The notes under the pieces: generated by a model
The model's database searches: none
Told to the model about the DNA's origin: nothing
Seen by the model: only the letters and a program-made list of their open reading frames with translations
Made by a program: the position numbers and the translations under genes
NCBI GenBank assembly: GCA_949825025.1
Contig: OX463785.1
Span: forward strand, 16,431,971-16,495,970
Direction of reading: 5' to 3'
Source: Siphlonurus alternatus
Lineage: Eukaryota; Arthropoda; Insecta; Ephemeroptera; Siphlonuridae
DNA length: 64,000 bases
Shown here: positions 23,505-34,450 of the stretch, in pieces
How the letters are laid out: each line of letters starts with the position of its first letter
How positions within the stretch are numbered: position 1 is the first letter of the stretch

Positions 23505-23894
23505 GTTGAGCGTGGTGCTTTGCATTAATCTGTTCTCGTTAGATCACCAAAGTCAAGCAACGTCGAGCGTGGTTAGTACTTGGATGGGTGACCGATTCAA
23601 GTAAAAATTACGTTGTTCCCTCCCTGGAGTAAATTAATCTCGCTTTCCACCCAATGCAGTAATGCACTTGTGTGTGGTTCTCCAGGCTTTGGACATCACT
23701 TTGATCTATTGATAAAAAGTAGAGGTGTCCTTCCTGACTGAGGTTTTCTTCGGTTCCCTCAATCTCACATCAGCGAACGTTGGGACACGTAACACGCCCG
23801 TAAGCTATATCATCCTTTCCCTACCTTATCTTTAGGCTTTACCCCGCCTCATGCTCCATGCTCTTAGGAGAGTATCCTTTAAAAATAAATAAAT
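23505..23894 (+). mobile_element. 5S rRNA-headed SINE (SINE3 type), copy 1
   Basis: Positions 23530-23625 follow animal 5S rRNA: GTTCTCGTTAGATCACC, AAGTCAAGCAACGTCGAGCG, GGTTAGTACTTGGATGGGTG, ACCG. These span the internal A-box, intermediate element and C-box of the type 1 RNA polymerase III promoter. After the head the sequence leaves 5S and continues with CCACCCAATGCAGTAATGCA, TGTGTGGTTCTCCAGGCTTT, a shared SINE central domain (23741-23790) and CCCTACCTTATC, ending in an AAATAAATAAA tail. A second copy (59303-59660, -) has the same head and body, so this is a retroposon and not a functional 5S gene. Which LINE mobilised it is unknown. Confidence 0.85.
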
Positions 23895-25260
23895 TTTCAC
23901 AAACTTTTGAACTTTTAATTAGTTTCATTTTATATAACATTTGTTCTTCACTGCATTTAAATTTTAAATACAATGAAATTGGCTAAACATGATGGTATAA
24001 TTATTATATAACTTCTTTTTATTTTAGTTTTTAAAATGTGTTCTAAGTTGATATAATCTTCTTCAAGCTGTAACCTTTATAACTTGTATCAATGAGTAGA
24101 AAGTACGTAGAAAGAAGATAATACAATAGAAGAGAAATAGAATGGGAAATTGATTAACCATCGCTTTATTAAAGCATTGATGATATTATATAGGGAGTAG
24201 GTTTGTTAATTATATCTTTACGTACAATCTTTAGCGTTAATTATCACCGTACTATATAGTATACAATCAAAAGATTAATTATTTTAGAATGCAAATTCAA
24301 GAACTGAAATTCATTAATTTAAGATATACAATGTATATTGTTAACTGCTTATTCAAGCAACTGAAAATTCAGCTGCAAAAATAAATAATTTGGATAAGTT
24401 TCCAGTAATTATAAAATTACAATTTTGGTGAATATCTTCCATTTGGTACTCAAGTGTTAAACCTGGAATATCAAACATTCATATTTGAATTAAGATCATA
24501 CAAACTATGATTAAAATATTTGTTTTTAATTTAATGCAAAAATATTTTTTCAATATATTATAATGTTTATTTAGTCTAACGTAGCAATATATAATATTAT
24601 AGCATTAATTTATCATTTATACCAGAAATTTTCATATTAAAATTTTCTGGTTATACGATGACTATCGCTCAATAACTACCAAAAAAACTCCTTCAAAGGA
24701 GAAAAAACTTGAAATAAAGAGAGACATAAAATATAATTGTATAGAAGACAAAAGTTTTAAAGACGTTAAATTAATAGTCATTAAAACACACAACAAAGAA
24801 CAACGGTGTCATTATTATAGCTTTAAGTATATGTATGTAGAGAACTTTCAGTACACGCAAAAGTACACATTTACAAAATAAAATTATATGTTACTATATT
24901 CTTTTTTTTTTACAAGTCTACATGCAATGTAACGTTGCGACATAACTGCTATCTTTTATTGATGTTTTGCATAATATAGATACTGCAATAAATATAAAGA
25001 TATAGTACATAAACATTTTCTTAGAAAGATACCACACATGGAATGGTCTTTTTGCCATAATGGTAATGGTACAATGATAATATATGAAAAAATGAATAAA
25101 ATGAGCAAGTAAGCTGATGGAAAAAGAGATAACTGCAACTGAAAAAAGCATAAATGTAAAATTTAGTTCATAAAAATAAATATAAATAATTCAAATCTTT
25201 GACTCCTGGCTTGTTTATCTACTTTATTTTTAATTATTAAAATATAAATTAATATGAAAT

Positions 25261-25264
<4 letters not shown>
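23895..25264. other. AT-rich spacer
   Basis: No gene. The hydrophobic 77-residue minus-strand open frame at 24918-25151 has no recognisable motif and the base composition of the spacer. Confidence 0.4.
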
Positions 25265-25342
<78 letters not shown>

Positions 25343-25368
25343 AAGAGGGAGGGAGGGAGGGAGAGAGA
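25265..25368. repeat. (GA)n microsatellite with GGGA variants
   Basis: GA run 25265-25338 followed by GAAA and GGGA units to 25368. Confidence 0.98.
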
Positions 25369-26218
25369 CATTTAAACATTTTAAAGAAAAACATATAAAT
25401 GCAAAAAACTATTTTTAAAATCACGTAAAATTTAAATTAGTAAATAATATACTAATATTTGCCCAGCATGCAGCAATAAGAATGATAATAAAATAATACT
25501 TTAAAAATATACTTCATACATTTATGGTATATCTTAATAATCTTTGAGTATATAAGTATTGATGAACCATAAATAAAGCTCATTTTACACAATACATTTT
25601 TTACACACAAATTTTCCTTACAAGAAAACTTCAATCCCTTTTTTAATATAATAATAAAAAAAATTGTACCATATTATATATTATAACATTATAAAAACAA
25701 ATAATAAAAAAAAAAATGAGCATCAAAAATATATACGCGACAAAGAATTTGTCGCATAAACAAGAATATTTCCTATATCTTAAAAAAATTGATCAAAATA
25801 TTTTGATAACAGGTGCAAAATATTTCTTGGATAAAATTCAATTTCCTTTATCTTGACTGATGTGCACGTTTTCCTCTGGTATTTCAAAAGGTAGGATGTG
25901 TATAAAAAAAAATATTGGTTCAAGAGATGATTGAAAAATATGCTTTTAGTTTTACGAGTAAAGAGAGAAAAATATCGATGAAAGAGAGATTTTGTTTTTT
26001 GCTGTTACTGCCATGTTGTAATGAGTATTCATGCGTAAAACTGTTTGGTGAACGAAAACTAAAAGTGTAAGCTTCTAGCTATGTGTTACAGCAGAGCAGT
26101 GTGTATGGAACAAATTCAGTGAACCGGGGCATTGTCATTTTATATGTTTTGTAAAATGTATCTTTATTTGTGAAATTTATATAGTATTGCATACATGTGT
26201 TGTATATAATTATCTACC

Positions 26219-26235
26219 CTCTCTCTCTCTCTCCC

Positions 26236-26303
<68 letters not shown>

Positions 26304-26317
26304 TCCTTTCTTTCTCT
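26219..26317. repeat. (CT)n microsatellite, interrupted
   Basis: CT run with a CCCCCCAC interruption near 26233 and TTTC/TTCC variants at the right end. Confidence 0.98.
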
Positions 26318-26873
26318 GTAATTACATACACGTTGCAATAAATATAAATGTTCAAAAGTTATAATTAAAATTTAATTACATATATTTTATAATGTAGTTT
26401 CCATTATAGTTTTATTAATTTTCTTATATTTTTGAAAAACTAATACATGATTTGATTAACATGTTCAATCTTGTGTATTGATTATAATTGAAATACTTGC
26501 TACTGATTGAAATTTAATATAACGTAAAAAAATATTTATATTATTTGCTCCAATAAACTAACATTATTTTTTATATAATTAATTATGATCAATAGGAACA
26601 ATATTTCATAATATAACTGAAACTTTAATTAAATAAAATTCATGGCATAAGCAATGCAAATTATTAATATACATTATTATTAAGTTATTCTATACATAAT
26701 TCATTACATAAAATAAATTGCATAGTGCATATTATGCATTTTTTTTTTACTTCAAAACATATTTCCATACATTATAAAATATGATAACATCGCTTCAAGG
26801 CTCTGCATGGTGTGTTGAATAAAAACCGAGTAGCAGTTTTTTACTTTACAAAATTAAAATAGGATGGGGGAAT

Positions 26874-26876
<3 letters not shown>
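26318..26876. other. AT-rich spacer between two purine/pyrimidine tracts
   Basis: No gene seen. Confidence 0.4.
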
Positions 26877-26940
<64 letters not shown>

Positions 26941-26952
26941 GGAGGAGAGAGA
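26877..26952. repeat. (GA)n microsatellite
   Basis: GA run ending in GAGGAGGGAGGAG. Confidence 0.98.
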
Positions 26953-28079
26953 ATCTCATTCAAGAGAAAGGTGCGATATTTTGAGACTACACAAACAAAG
27001 GTGTATATATTTTCTCTTTTTTATATTTAAAACACATTCATACTATAATTAATGAGGCTCGTACTGAAAAAAAGTGTTATAAGTACATTATTTATAACAA
27101 AATATATCGAAACATGTCAATAATTTAAGCTATAAATATAAAATATATGATTTTGAACTTATAAGTTAGTAATTTATCTTTATTTTAACGATATGATAAA
27201 AAATAAGAAGAAACATGTTTTATAAAAAAATCTACTTTATGGAAGTTATCAAACTTTTGTGACATCAAAAATAAGGAATGATCAATTTTTAAGATAAGCA
27301 AGTTTTTTTTCTAAAAAGTTTTGGTTCCAGAGGCGACAGTAATAATCGTACATATAAATATTAAATTTGTAACTTGAAACAAACTTGTTTTAGATAAAAA
27401 TGAAAACCATAAATTTTATTCTTTATCAATGGTTTTATTAAGTTAGTTTTGAAATGTAAAATATATAAATTGAAATATAATGATAAAAACCTTTAAATCT
27501 GAAACTTAATTATTTAGATAACGATTTTACTTCTTATTTTCAATTTGGTTTTGCTTTTTTAATTAAATACGTTCAACGCCTAGGGCAATTTTCTTCACCG
27601 ATATTAATGATAATAGCAATAATGTATTTTTGAAAATATACACCGATGCTGTATTGTCATTTTGTGTCAAGAAAAATTTCAAAGTCAATTAGCTAATAAA
27701 TTAAGTGATTTTACTCTTGAAATTAATTAACCAGAAGTGTAATGCACGTTAAAATATGTCATATTATCCATGCAGTTTAAAATTAATTTTTGTCTTATTT
27801 ATTTATAACTATTAAAAATTATTACCATTAAAATTATTTAATGATAGGTATTGCTTGGTTACTGTTTAACTGCCAATCCATTCTTCATTATGGGTATACC
27901 GTTTTGAACTTTAAAAGGCTAAAATCGAAACACTTTTTTAATTATATAACTTTATGTTGATTGACTCAATTTAAAAGTAAACATAAAAAAATATTCCCTC
28001 TACGTATTTTGAGTCTTTCTCATTAAAATTCTATTAATTAAACCTTATACCTTGTCGTGGTATCATTTCGTTAAATTAC
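26953..28079. other. AT-rich spacer
   Basis: No gene seen. Confidence 0.4.
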
Positions 28080-28229
28080 CTTTGTGTTAAAATTGGTACT
28101 GACTCGACAAATTTCCTGTCCAATGGGTTTGCAATGTAGCGGAATATTGTCCGGAAGGGTCAATGAAATGTTGTAAGGGTCAGACAAGACTGCCAGCCTC
28201 GCAAAAAGTAACACACTCATTGTATACCC
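28080..28229 (-). CDS. Candidate internal exon of unknown gene
   Basis: On the minus strand, an open frame of clearly higher GC and complexity than its surroundings ends at AACACAAAG|GTAATT (exon end 28080), a good splice donor with a stop just inside the intron. The reading contains ARLAVLSDPYNISLTLPD and IPLHCKPIGQEICRVSTNF, with two cysteines. The left limit is uncertain: an ATG at about 28222 or an acceptor-like TTGCGAG or GGCAG further in. A run of 13 cytosines (minus strand) lies immediately upstream. I do not recognise the family. It may be a single exon, a pseudogene fragment or chance. Confidence 0.3.
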
Positions 28230-28595
28230 CGGGGGGGGGGGGGTATGAAAGTTAGCGAGCAAAAACTTTGAAAATGTGATAGTAATTTTGTTTTTATACA
28301 TATGAAAATCCTTACTTTTTATAATTAGTTGACAGTATTTGCCTAACAAAAACAAGTTAAATTAATACCAATGAAATATTGATCAATTTTTATAATAAAA
28401 ATACGCGTACACCATAGGCAGATTGTATATACCTCTTTCGTATGACTGCTTTACGGGGCCATTGTATTCAATTTTGAAGCGTTTGCGTTCAGATTTTTTT
28501 AATTTTTTTTTTTTCATTCTTTTGGAATACACTTTTCTCTGCGCTAGATACAAATTTTCCGAGTTAAATTACATTTAGATAATTCCCATATATAT
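28230..28595. other. Poly-G tract and AT-rich spacer
   Basis: A 13-base G run at 28231-28243, then AT-rich sequence and a T-rich stretch at 28493-28515. Confidence 0.5.
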
Positions 28596-28725
28596 AACAT
28601 GGCAAGATGCCCCATTTGGTTGCTATTATTTTAACATGCTGTTGGCTGACAAACAGGCCGTTTACGAGTTTCACTTTCGACTTCGGTCTCAGCATCGAAG
28701 TGTTTGTACCATCTTGCCCATACTA
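28596..28725. mobile_element. Family L short inverted-terminal repeat, copy 1
   Basis: Ends ACATGGCAAGATG and CATCTTGCCCATACTATG give about 11-bp inverted termini (ATGGCAAGATG). The reverse complement matches 46554-46695 across the full length, including GAAGTCGAAA, CGGCATGTTTGT-like and CCAAATGGGGCATC blocks. The 61-residue open frame at 28704-28889 is incidental. Confidence 0.7.
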
Positions 28726-28887
28726 TGGCGTACACTTTTGGACACGGACGCTACTCCTGCTCTCTTTGTGGGTGTTTTAACGTAGTCTATGTAGTCGTGG
28801 AGAATCTGAACACTTTTGGAATTCCTGGACTAGGTGCTCCTCTTTTACTTTTCCCAACACTGATGCAAGCCTGTAATTATGTCTCTT

Positions 28888-29053
28888 AAGCCTATATTAC
28901 ACGATACAATTTTTCTGATTATTGTATACAATTTTTCCTTACAAGAAAATTTAATCTTCATTTGTTTGTATTGAGAGAAAATTTTCTTGCAAGAAAAAAT
29001 TGTATACAATAATGATCAATAATCAGAAAAATTGTATCGTGTAATATAGGCTT
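28888..29053. mobile_element. Foldback MITE, 166 bp, inserted in family C
   Basis: Almost perfect long inverted arms: AAGCCTATATTACACGATAC then AATTTTTCTGATTATTG and TTTCCTTACAAGAAAAT on the left, mirrored on the right to GTATCGTGTAATATAGGCTT. The arms are about 65-70 bp, with an internal AT-rich insertion on one side. Its high arm identity suggests relative youth. Confidence 0.85.
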
Positions 29054-29230
29054 TTGGCCTGTCTCACACATGATCGCATGATTTTTCAGCGCATGATTTA
29101 AAAATGCGATCAGGTGTCACCGCACACACACAGCTTCGTATCGTGACTTCGTATAATAAGAAATTTAGAATCGGTTCTAAATGAGAAACGTATACGATCG
29201 CATGTTTACGGGTCTGTGTGCGACCCGCCC
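29054..29230. mobile_element. Second nested inverted-repeat element (about 175 bp)
   Basis: The left end GGCCTGTCTCACACATGATC then GCATGATT; the right end CGATCGCATGTTTACGG then GTCTGTGTGCGACCCGCCC. The arms pair imperfectly (GCATGATC/GATCGCATG core, and a CACACA segment). It abuts the 28888 element directly. Confidence 0.6.
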
Positions 29231-29290
29231 TAGAACTGCAGTTCCAGAAAATCATTCAATAGTAAAGTTCATGCTGTTTTGAGGTGTACA

Positions 29291-30527
29291 TTTATAAATC
29301 TGATGATTAGGTTTTTAATTGAAATGAAAATGTCAATATAAAAGAAAAAAACTTTACCTTTATAAATTTGTAATTGAAAATTTAAAATTCCCATTTCATC
29401 AAATTCATCATTTTGGTTACATTTTATTCAATTTCATTTCTTACTCTTCCAAAAGTAAAATTTATTTCTAAAATACGTTTCTTTGATTGTAGTATCAGCA
29501 TAAAATATAAATTATATTAGAAACATATTGAAATTTTAATTAAATTTTTGTAATTAACAATGTTGAAAAGTCAAAAGAGAAAATTTTGGTCTCTCTTTTT
29601 CCTTGAATCAAATTTAATATTCTAACTTGTAATTGAATTTTGATTAATTTTTAGTTGAAGCGAAATGGAAAAAATGATTTAATCTACTGATTGAAATGAT
29701 GTCAAAGCAATGAAATATTTTTTACCCATTTTGTTGATTATATTGATAATATTTATATATAATAAAGAACCTTCGAAGAAAAAAAATTTAATAATGATAA
29801 GGGAACTTTATTACGAATAAAAAGTTTTCATATTAATGGAAATGGCACTTACATTATATAATATCATGCTAAAAAAATTATCATTAGTTGATAACAAAAT
29901 CTTTTTTGGAAAAGTAAATACCAATATACAGTATTTTTAATAATGTTACATCTCAATTAATAATAATAATTGTTTATTAAACAATAAATTAATTGTAAAG
30001 ATAATTGATTGTAATTGTTTAATTGTAAAGATATGCATGGGAGAGAACAAAATAATCAATTTTTTTTTATAATTTTTATTCATAAAAGACAAGATTATGT
30101 ACACTTTACATAAATTTACACCAAAATTTAAAAAAAAAATATGCTCAATTTTTTTTTCTTTAATACAGAATTGTTTGACCCTAAAGTTCTAAATAAAAAA
30201 CAATGTTTGACTATAAATATACAGCTGCTCTATAATACAATTGGTAGCTGAGAATAGCAAATGCAATGTCTACTGTGTGTACTTTGTCTAAATTAACTAG
30301 GGAAACATGCAAAACTCAGTCAGGATGGTCGTTATTGATAGCATCGCATTATAATTTATCTTCCGAATGCAATATAATAAAATACTCAACTTAAATAGTT
30401 CTAATAATTATATAAGAATACAAAAAATTTATTTAGATAAGTAAATAATAAAAACATAAAATTGTAACTATCAAATAATGACCTATATAATATAAATAAA
30501 TAATAATACATATAATAATAATATAAT
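29291..30527. other. AT-rich spacer
   Basis: No gene seen. Confidence 0.4.
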
Positions 30528-30824
30528 GGGTGCGATTCACGAAGGAATTAGCCAGGTTTCTAGCCACGTGTTCCCTGTTTTACGTGTTAAATTACCCAGT
30601 TAACCGTGGTTAGGGTTAGAAAGTAAAATTACTTAAAATTTAAGTTTCGATAAAAAAATCATGAAATATTATTCAGAAAGCCTCTTGGCTTTTTTCAATT
30701 AACGTCAAACTGCCAGGATGATTTTCTACTGACATGTGCTATACGATATACTGTCAAAAATTTCATTCACAAAACACTAAAAAAGTATTAAAAAATTGGC
30801 TAAACTGCTTCGTGAATCGCGCCC
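30528..30824. mobile_element. Foldback MITE family B, copy 1 (297 bp)
   Basis: The left end GGGTGCGATTCACGAAGG then AATTAGCCAGGTTTCTAGCC; the right end GGCTAAACTGCTTCGTGAAT then CGCGCCC. The interior has the GTGGTTAG-type block shared with the copy at 38418. Confidence 0.82.
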
Positions 30825-31078
30825 TTTAAATATTACTTCATTTGTTGCACTCATGCCGTGTGTTTTCACATTTTTACAAGTCACTGACACGTAAAATTTT
30901 GTTCAAGTGAAGACATTAGTGAACAGTTCACCAAATTTAAAATCACACCCGGAAGTTGTTGGAAATGTGAGATTTCCGGTCATCATATTTCGGTTTTAAA
31001 CTTATACATATTTCAAACTTCATAATGATTCAAAAATTTAAATTTTACATCCACTCTACTTCTAATTATATTGTCCCT
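30825..31078. other. Spacer with a family G-like fragment
   Basis: Positions 30945-31050 contain CACACCCGGAAGTTGTTGG and GTGAGATTTCCGGTCATC, resembling one arm of family G (32080). No gene. Confidence 0.4.
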
Positions 31079-31230
31079 CTTCCGGTATAATAAGCTATCT
31101 GCTTACCACGATTTTGTTGCAGCAATGAGCTATCTGCTATTTCAGGTGAAAGCAAATTTGAGCTATAAATCGATATAAAGTAAAGCTCATTATTGCGCTC
31201 ACCTGAAATAGCAGATAGCTCATTATTCCG
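31079..31230. mobile_element. Foldback element family F (about 150 bp)
   Basis: The unit GAGCTATCTGCTATTTCAGG at 31118-31145 is mirrored by CCTGAAATAGCAGATAGCTC at 31203-31222. A further partial copy of the end (TCCGGTATAATAAGCTATCT) lies at 31081, so the left arm carries the terminal motif twice. Confidence 0.75.
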
Positions 31231-31241
31231 GACTAATGATA

Positions 31242-31242
<1 letters not shown>

Positions 31243-31287
<45 letters not shown>
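31243..31287. repeat. (TA)n microsatellite
   Basis: Uninterrupted TA run of about 45 bp. Confidence 0.97.
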
Positions 31288-31289
<2 letters not shown>

Positions 31290-31458
31290 TTGCGAGAAAC
31301 CTTAAATTTGTTGACCAATATTTAAAGTTACGAAAATTTGTTTATCAGACATGCGATATTTTTTATCTACCAACGTCACTCTTTGATTGTCACTTTAAAG
31401 TATGACGTCATGACGAGGTGTCGACAGAACGTGATGGTTAACACTTTCGTGTATTACG

Positions 31459-31492
31459 ATGTCTCATTCCCACCTTGATCTCTGGCTCTCAG
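31459..31492 (+). CDS. Candidate first coding exon, unknown gene
   Basis: ATG at 31459 opens MSHSHLDLWLS and reaches a strong donor CTCAG|GTATGT at 31492/31493. About 55 bp upstream is TATGACGTCATGACG, a perfect palindromic CRE-type site in a GC-richer block (31400-31490). The geometry fits a short first exon behind a promoter, but no downstream exon with matching phase (one base over) was identified, so this rests on splice and promoter signals only. Confidence 0.2.
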
Positions 31493-31738
31493 GTATGTAC
31501 AGACTTGCAGTATTATAACAGAGAATACCATGATCTTTTCTTTGATTATAAATTATAATCTATCAAAATGGTGTATAAGCTAATATAGGGGATTTAATAA
31601 AGGACTTTTGTATACCCTAGATTTTTACCCTGGGTGAAATCACGTGCATATTAAAATATTAAATTTCAGTATATAATATTTAAGTTTGTAAATAGTATTA
31701 CACACGCTTAACATTATACTAAAAAATACGTAGGCTAA

Positions 31739-31891
31739 ATGGACGCAATTTATGAAAAAAGCTATCAAGATTTTTCAATAGCGATGTTTAAAGTCATTGA
31801 ATTGGGCTGTTGCAGCCTGTTGCTAACCGTGGCTAGTGAGAAAGCTTGATAATTTTCTGAATAATTCTTTCGTGAATCGGTATCCCCCAAT
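31739..31891. mobile_element. Diverged foldback MITE, family B related
   Basis: The left end TGGACGCAATTTATGAAAAA then AGCTATCAAGATTTTTC pairs with the right end AAGCTTGATAATTTTCTGAA then TTCTTTCGTGAATCGG. TTGCTAACCGTGGCTAGTGA inside is the family B interior. Confidence 0.55.
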
Positions 31892-32079
31892 ATGTGCTAA
31901 AGATCTTTATAATATCGTTTAGCACAGATTTAGCTTACACTTAGTTCCATTTACATGGCATGTACAGTTAATGGCTCAAAAAATTTAACAACAATGGTCA
32001 TTTTTTGTCAAGGTAAAAATTTGCATAATTCTCAACTTCGCTTATTACAGAGCTCTGCCTTGTGGGCTGTCTCATCGAT

Positions 32080-32311
32080 GCTATAGTCAAATTTACATGA
32101 AATTTCCGCCGGAAGTAGCCGGAAATGAGTAGCGATGAGTAGTTTCTGATCTTCCTGTTCATGTCCGGATTTTCGTACTTTTGCAAACAAGTCAGTCCTC
32201 TTATTGCAAAGCTCTCTGTAAAATTTCAAACTCGAAATACAAACAGGAAGGACAGAAACCTCTCACTTCCGGCTACTTCCGGCGGGAATATTAAATTAAT
32301 TTGACTATAGC
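32080..32311. mobile_element. Foldback element family G, copy 1 (232 bp)
   Basis: The left arm is GCTATAGTCAAATTTACATG then AAATTTCCGCCGGAAGTAGC and CGGAAATGAG; the right arm is CTCACTTCCGGCTACTTCCG then GCGGGAATATTAAATTAATT and TGACTATAGCC. A second outer inverted pair (CTCATCGATGC at about 32071, GCATCGATGAG at about 32350) suggests a longer or nested element of about 300 bp. The two short minus-strand open frames here are incidental. Confidence 0.82.
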
Positions 32312-34189
32312 CAGGAATCAGAATCAATCAATCAAGCAAGTGGCTGGCTGCATCGATGAGATAACACACACAAGCAATAAGCTATAGAAGTAGGGAATTC
32401 AACTTTGTACCGTGACAACAAAGAACCATTGTTGTTACATATTATCTGCTATTGACTGTACAGTACGTTTTATGCTTGAATTTCATCCAGAATAAAAATC
32501 TAGGATTGAGTCCAAAGAAACAAAATAAATTAAATATCTGTAAATTATACTGATTTGTTCGATCCAGAAAATTCTTATTTACAGATATACATACCGTTTT
32601 TTTTTTTACAGATTTATGCTTTTAAGTATAGAGAAAATGTATAATACATTGTCTGTCGAAGCAAAAAAGTTTAATAATAATTACGTTGAAATATTTTTAT
32701 TCCCCTTTTTGAATTAAAAAGATCTCCGTTTTTTAAATAAAGTTACTTTTTTTAAAACTTTTTTTTGCTTCTGTTTCTGTAAACAATATAGATCCGAATG
32801 AATGAACACACCTTTTTATATTTTTCCTACCATGCATTAAAAACGTTGAAACGAATTTAAAAAAAATTAAAATTTGTTATTATTTTTGTAAGTTAAAATT
32901 TTATTCTAAAGAGCTTTAAATAAAAAAAGTTTCAATTTTTACTTTCCTTTTGACGAAAAGCTCCATTACAGTAAATATTATTACATTGTTATTCTTTTTG
33001 CATTGTTAAAACTTAACCATTAAACATATTTTTAAAAGAATTTATTTTAAGTACCTCATATTTTAAAATTAAAACTTCAAAAGATTCAAACACGTCATTG
33101 CACTTGAAAAAAAATCGTTACCAAGAAAACATTTCTTTTATTGCTTACTTTTAAATTTAGTATTTTGTAACATGTAAAGTTATATTTAATAGAGGCTTCA
33201 AGTGCGCCCCAGAGGGAAAATTTTATTAATAAGCCATCAAATTAGAAAATTTGAATTTTAATCAGTAACTAACTCATACTTTTAATTATATACCAATTCG
33301 TTATAGGATGAAAGACACAATAATTATACAGCATGTATAAAAAATTGCAATATATGCAACAGAGTTAATGTAGAGCATGTACAGTACATGTACATTTTTT
33401 ATTGTTAGCAAATATGTCAAAGCAATTGCTATATATGTAGTTTATTATTATGGTAATCCAATTATGAAAATTTGAACATAAAAAATATAGCTTTCCCACA
33501 AAGCATTCATTGCTTTGTAATAGTAATTAAAATAACCAATACCAAAATCAATATAATATGAGCTTTAATAACATTTTCTCAGAAGCTTTTAAAAACATTT
33601 TAACATTGAAAATATAGGCATGTATGGGAACAATAAATAATTCATATCGTATTATTTTTCATATTATAAACAGGAAGGTTGATACTGAATGTTGTCAACG
33701 TTTTTTTTTTTTTTTTTTTTTTGCAAAAACAAAAAACTAACTTACTGCATGAAGCTTTTGGGTTCTCAGATTTCTTACCTTAATTATTTATTATATTTTC
33801 AATTTGCAGTGAAATGTACAATAATATTGAGAATAATTATTATAGGTTTAAGCTGAACTATAACAAAATGTGCTTAATTCATTCATATGTGATTCAAAAC
33901 AAATTAAAATAAATTAACAAAAATAATCATATCCAAATATTGGGGATTGCTTGGACCTAAATAAATTAGACTTTTATAAATGAAGATACTAATATAATAT
34001 TACATTAATATCCATAATTTATTGTATGTTTTTTCTACATTGGAGGCAAAGTAAAGCATTGTAGAGATTGTAATTTAAGGATTAATGTCGCCGTGGCGGC
34101 CATTGCTCAATATTTTCCGATTATAGAAACTGTAAATTTTTTTTGTCTTATATAATAAAGAACAAAATAACTGTTGGTTTGCTGATGTT
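32312..34189. other. AT-rich spacer
   Basis: No gene seen. A T run of about 24 lies at 33701-33722. A GC-richer patch GTCGCCGTGGCGGCCATTGC lies at 34088-34107 with no assigned role. Confidence 0.4.
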
Positions 34190-34450
34190 AAAAAGGCAAC
34201 AAATTCGATGAAGATATTAATTTTCTTCGTGTGAAAAAGACACTGATTTGACTAAAAGTCACAGCAGTCCCCATTTAAAATAATGGTAATCTTAAATGCT
34301 GAATATCTCGTAATTTCACAGAATTTGGTCTATTTTTTAATATAGAAAATTATTTCATTGTGTCAAAAAGGTTTAATAAAATTTTCAGAGTAGTTCACCA
34401 TCTACTAAGCCTAATCTTCGTACCACGGACATAAATTCTTAACGACAAAT
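34190..34450 (+). repeat. Unclassified interspersed repeat N, copy 2
   Basis: Same orientation as the copy at 10636; see that entry for shared blocks. Confidence 0.7.

Larger units (their letters stand above)
28730..29290. repeat. Family C repeat interrupted by two nested foldback elements
   Basis: Starts GTACACTTTTGGACAC and ends TTCATGCTGTTTTGAGGTGT, equivalent to the complete copy at 20041. The family sequence stops at GTCTCTT (28887) and resumes at GCAGTTCCAG (about 29238). The intervening ~345 bp consists of the elements at 28888-29053 and 29054-29230. Confidence 0.75.

Noticed and set aside
23530..23625. Functional 5S rRNA gene
   Set aside because: The match stops before the 3' end of 5S, continues into a body shared with the copy at 59303, and has a SINE-like tail.
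24918..25151. Hydrophobic 77-residue minus-strand open frame
   Set aside because: Hydrophobicity follows from T-rich codons in AT-rich DNA; no motif or conservation signal.
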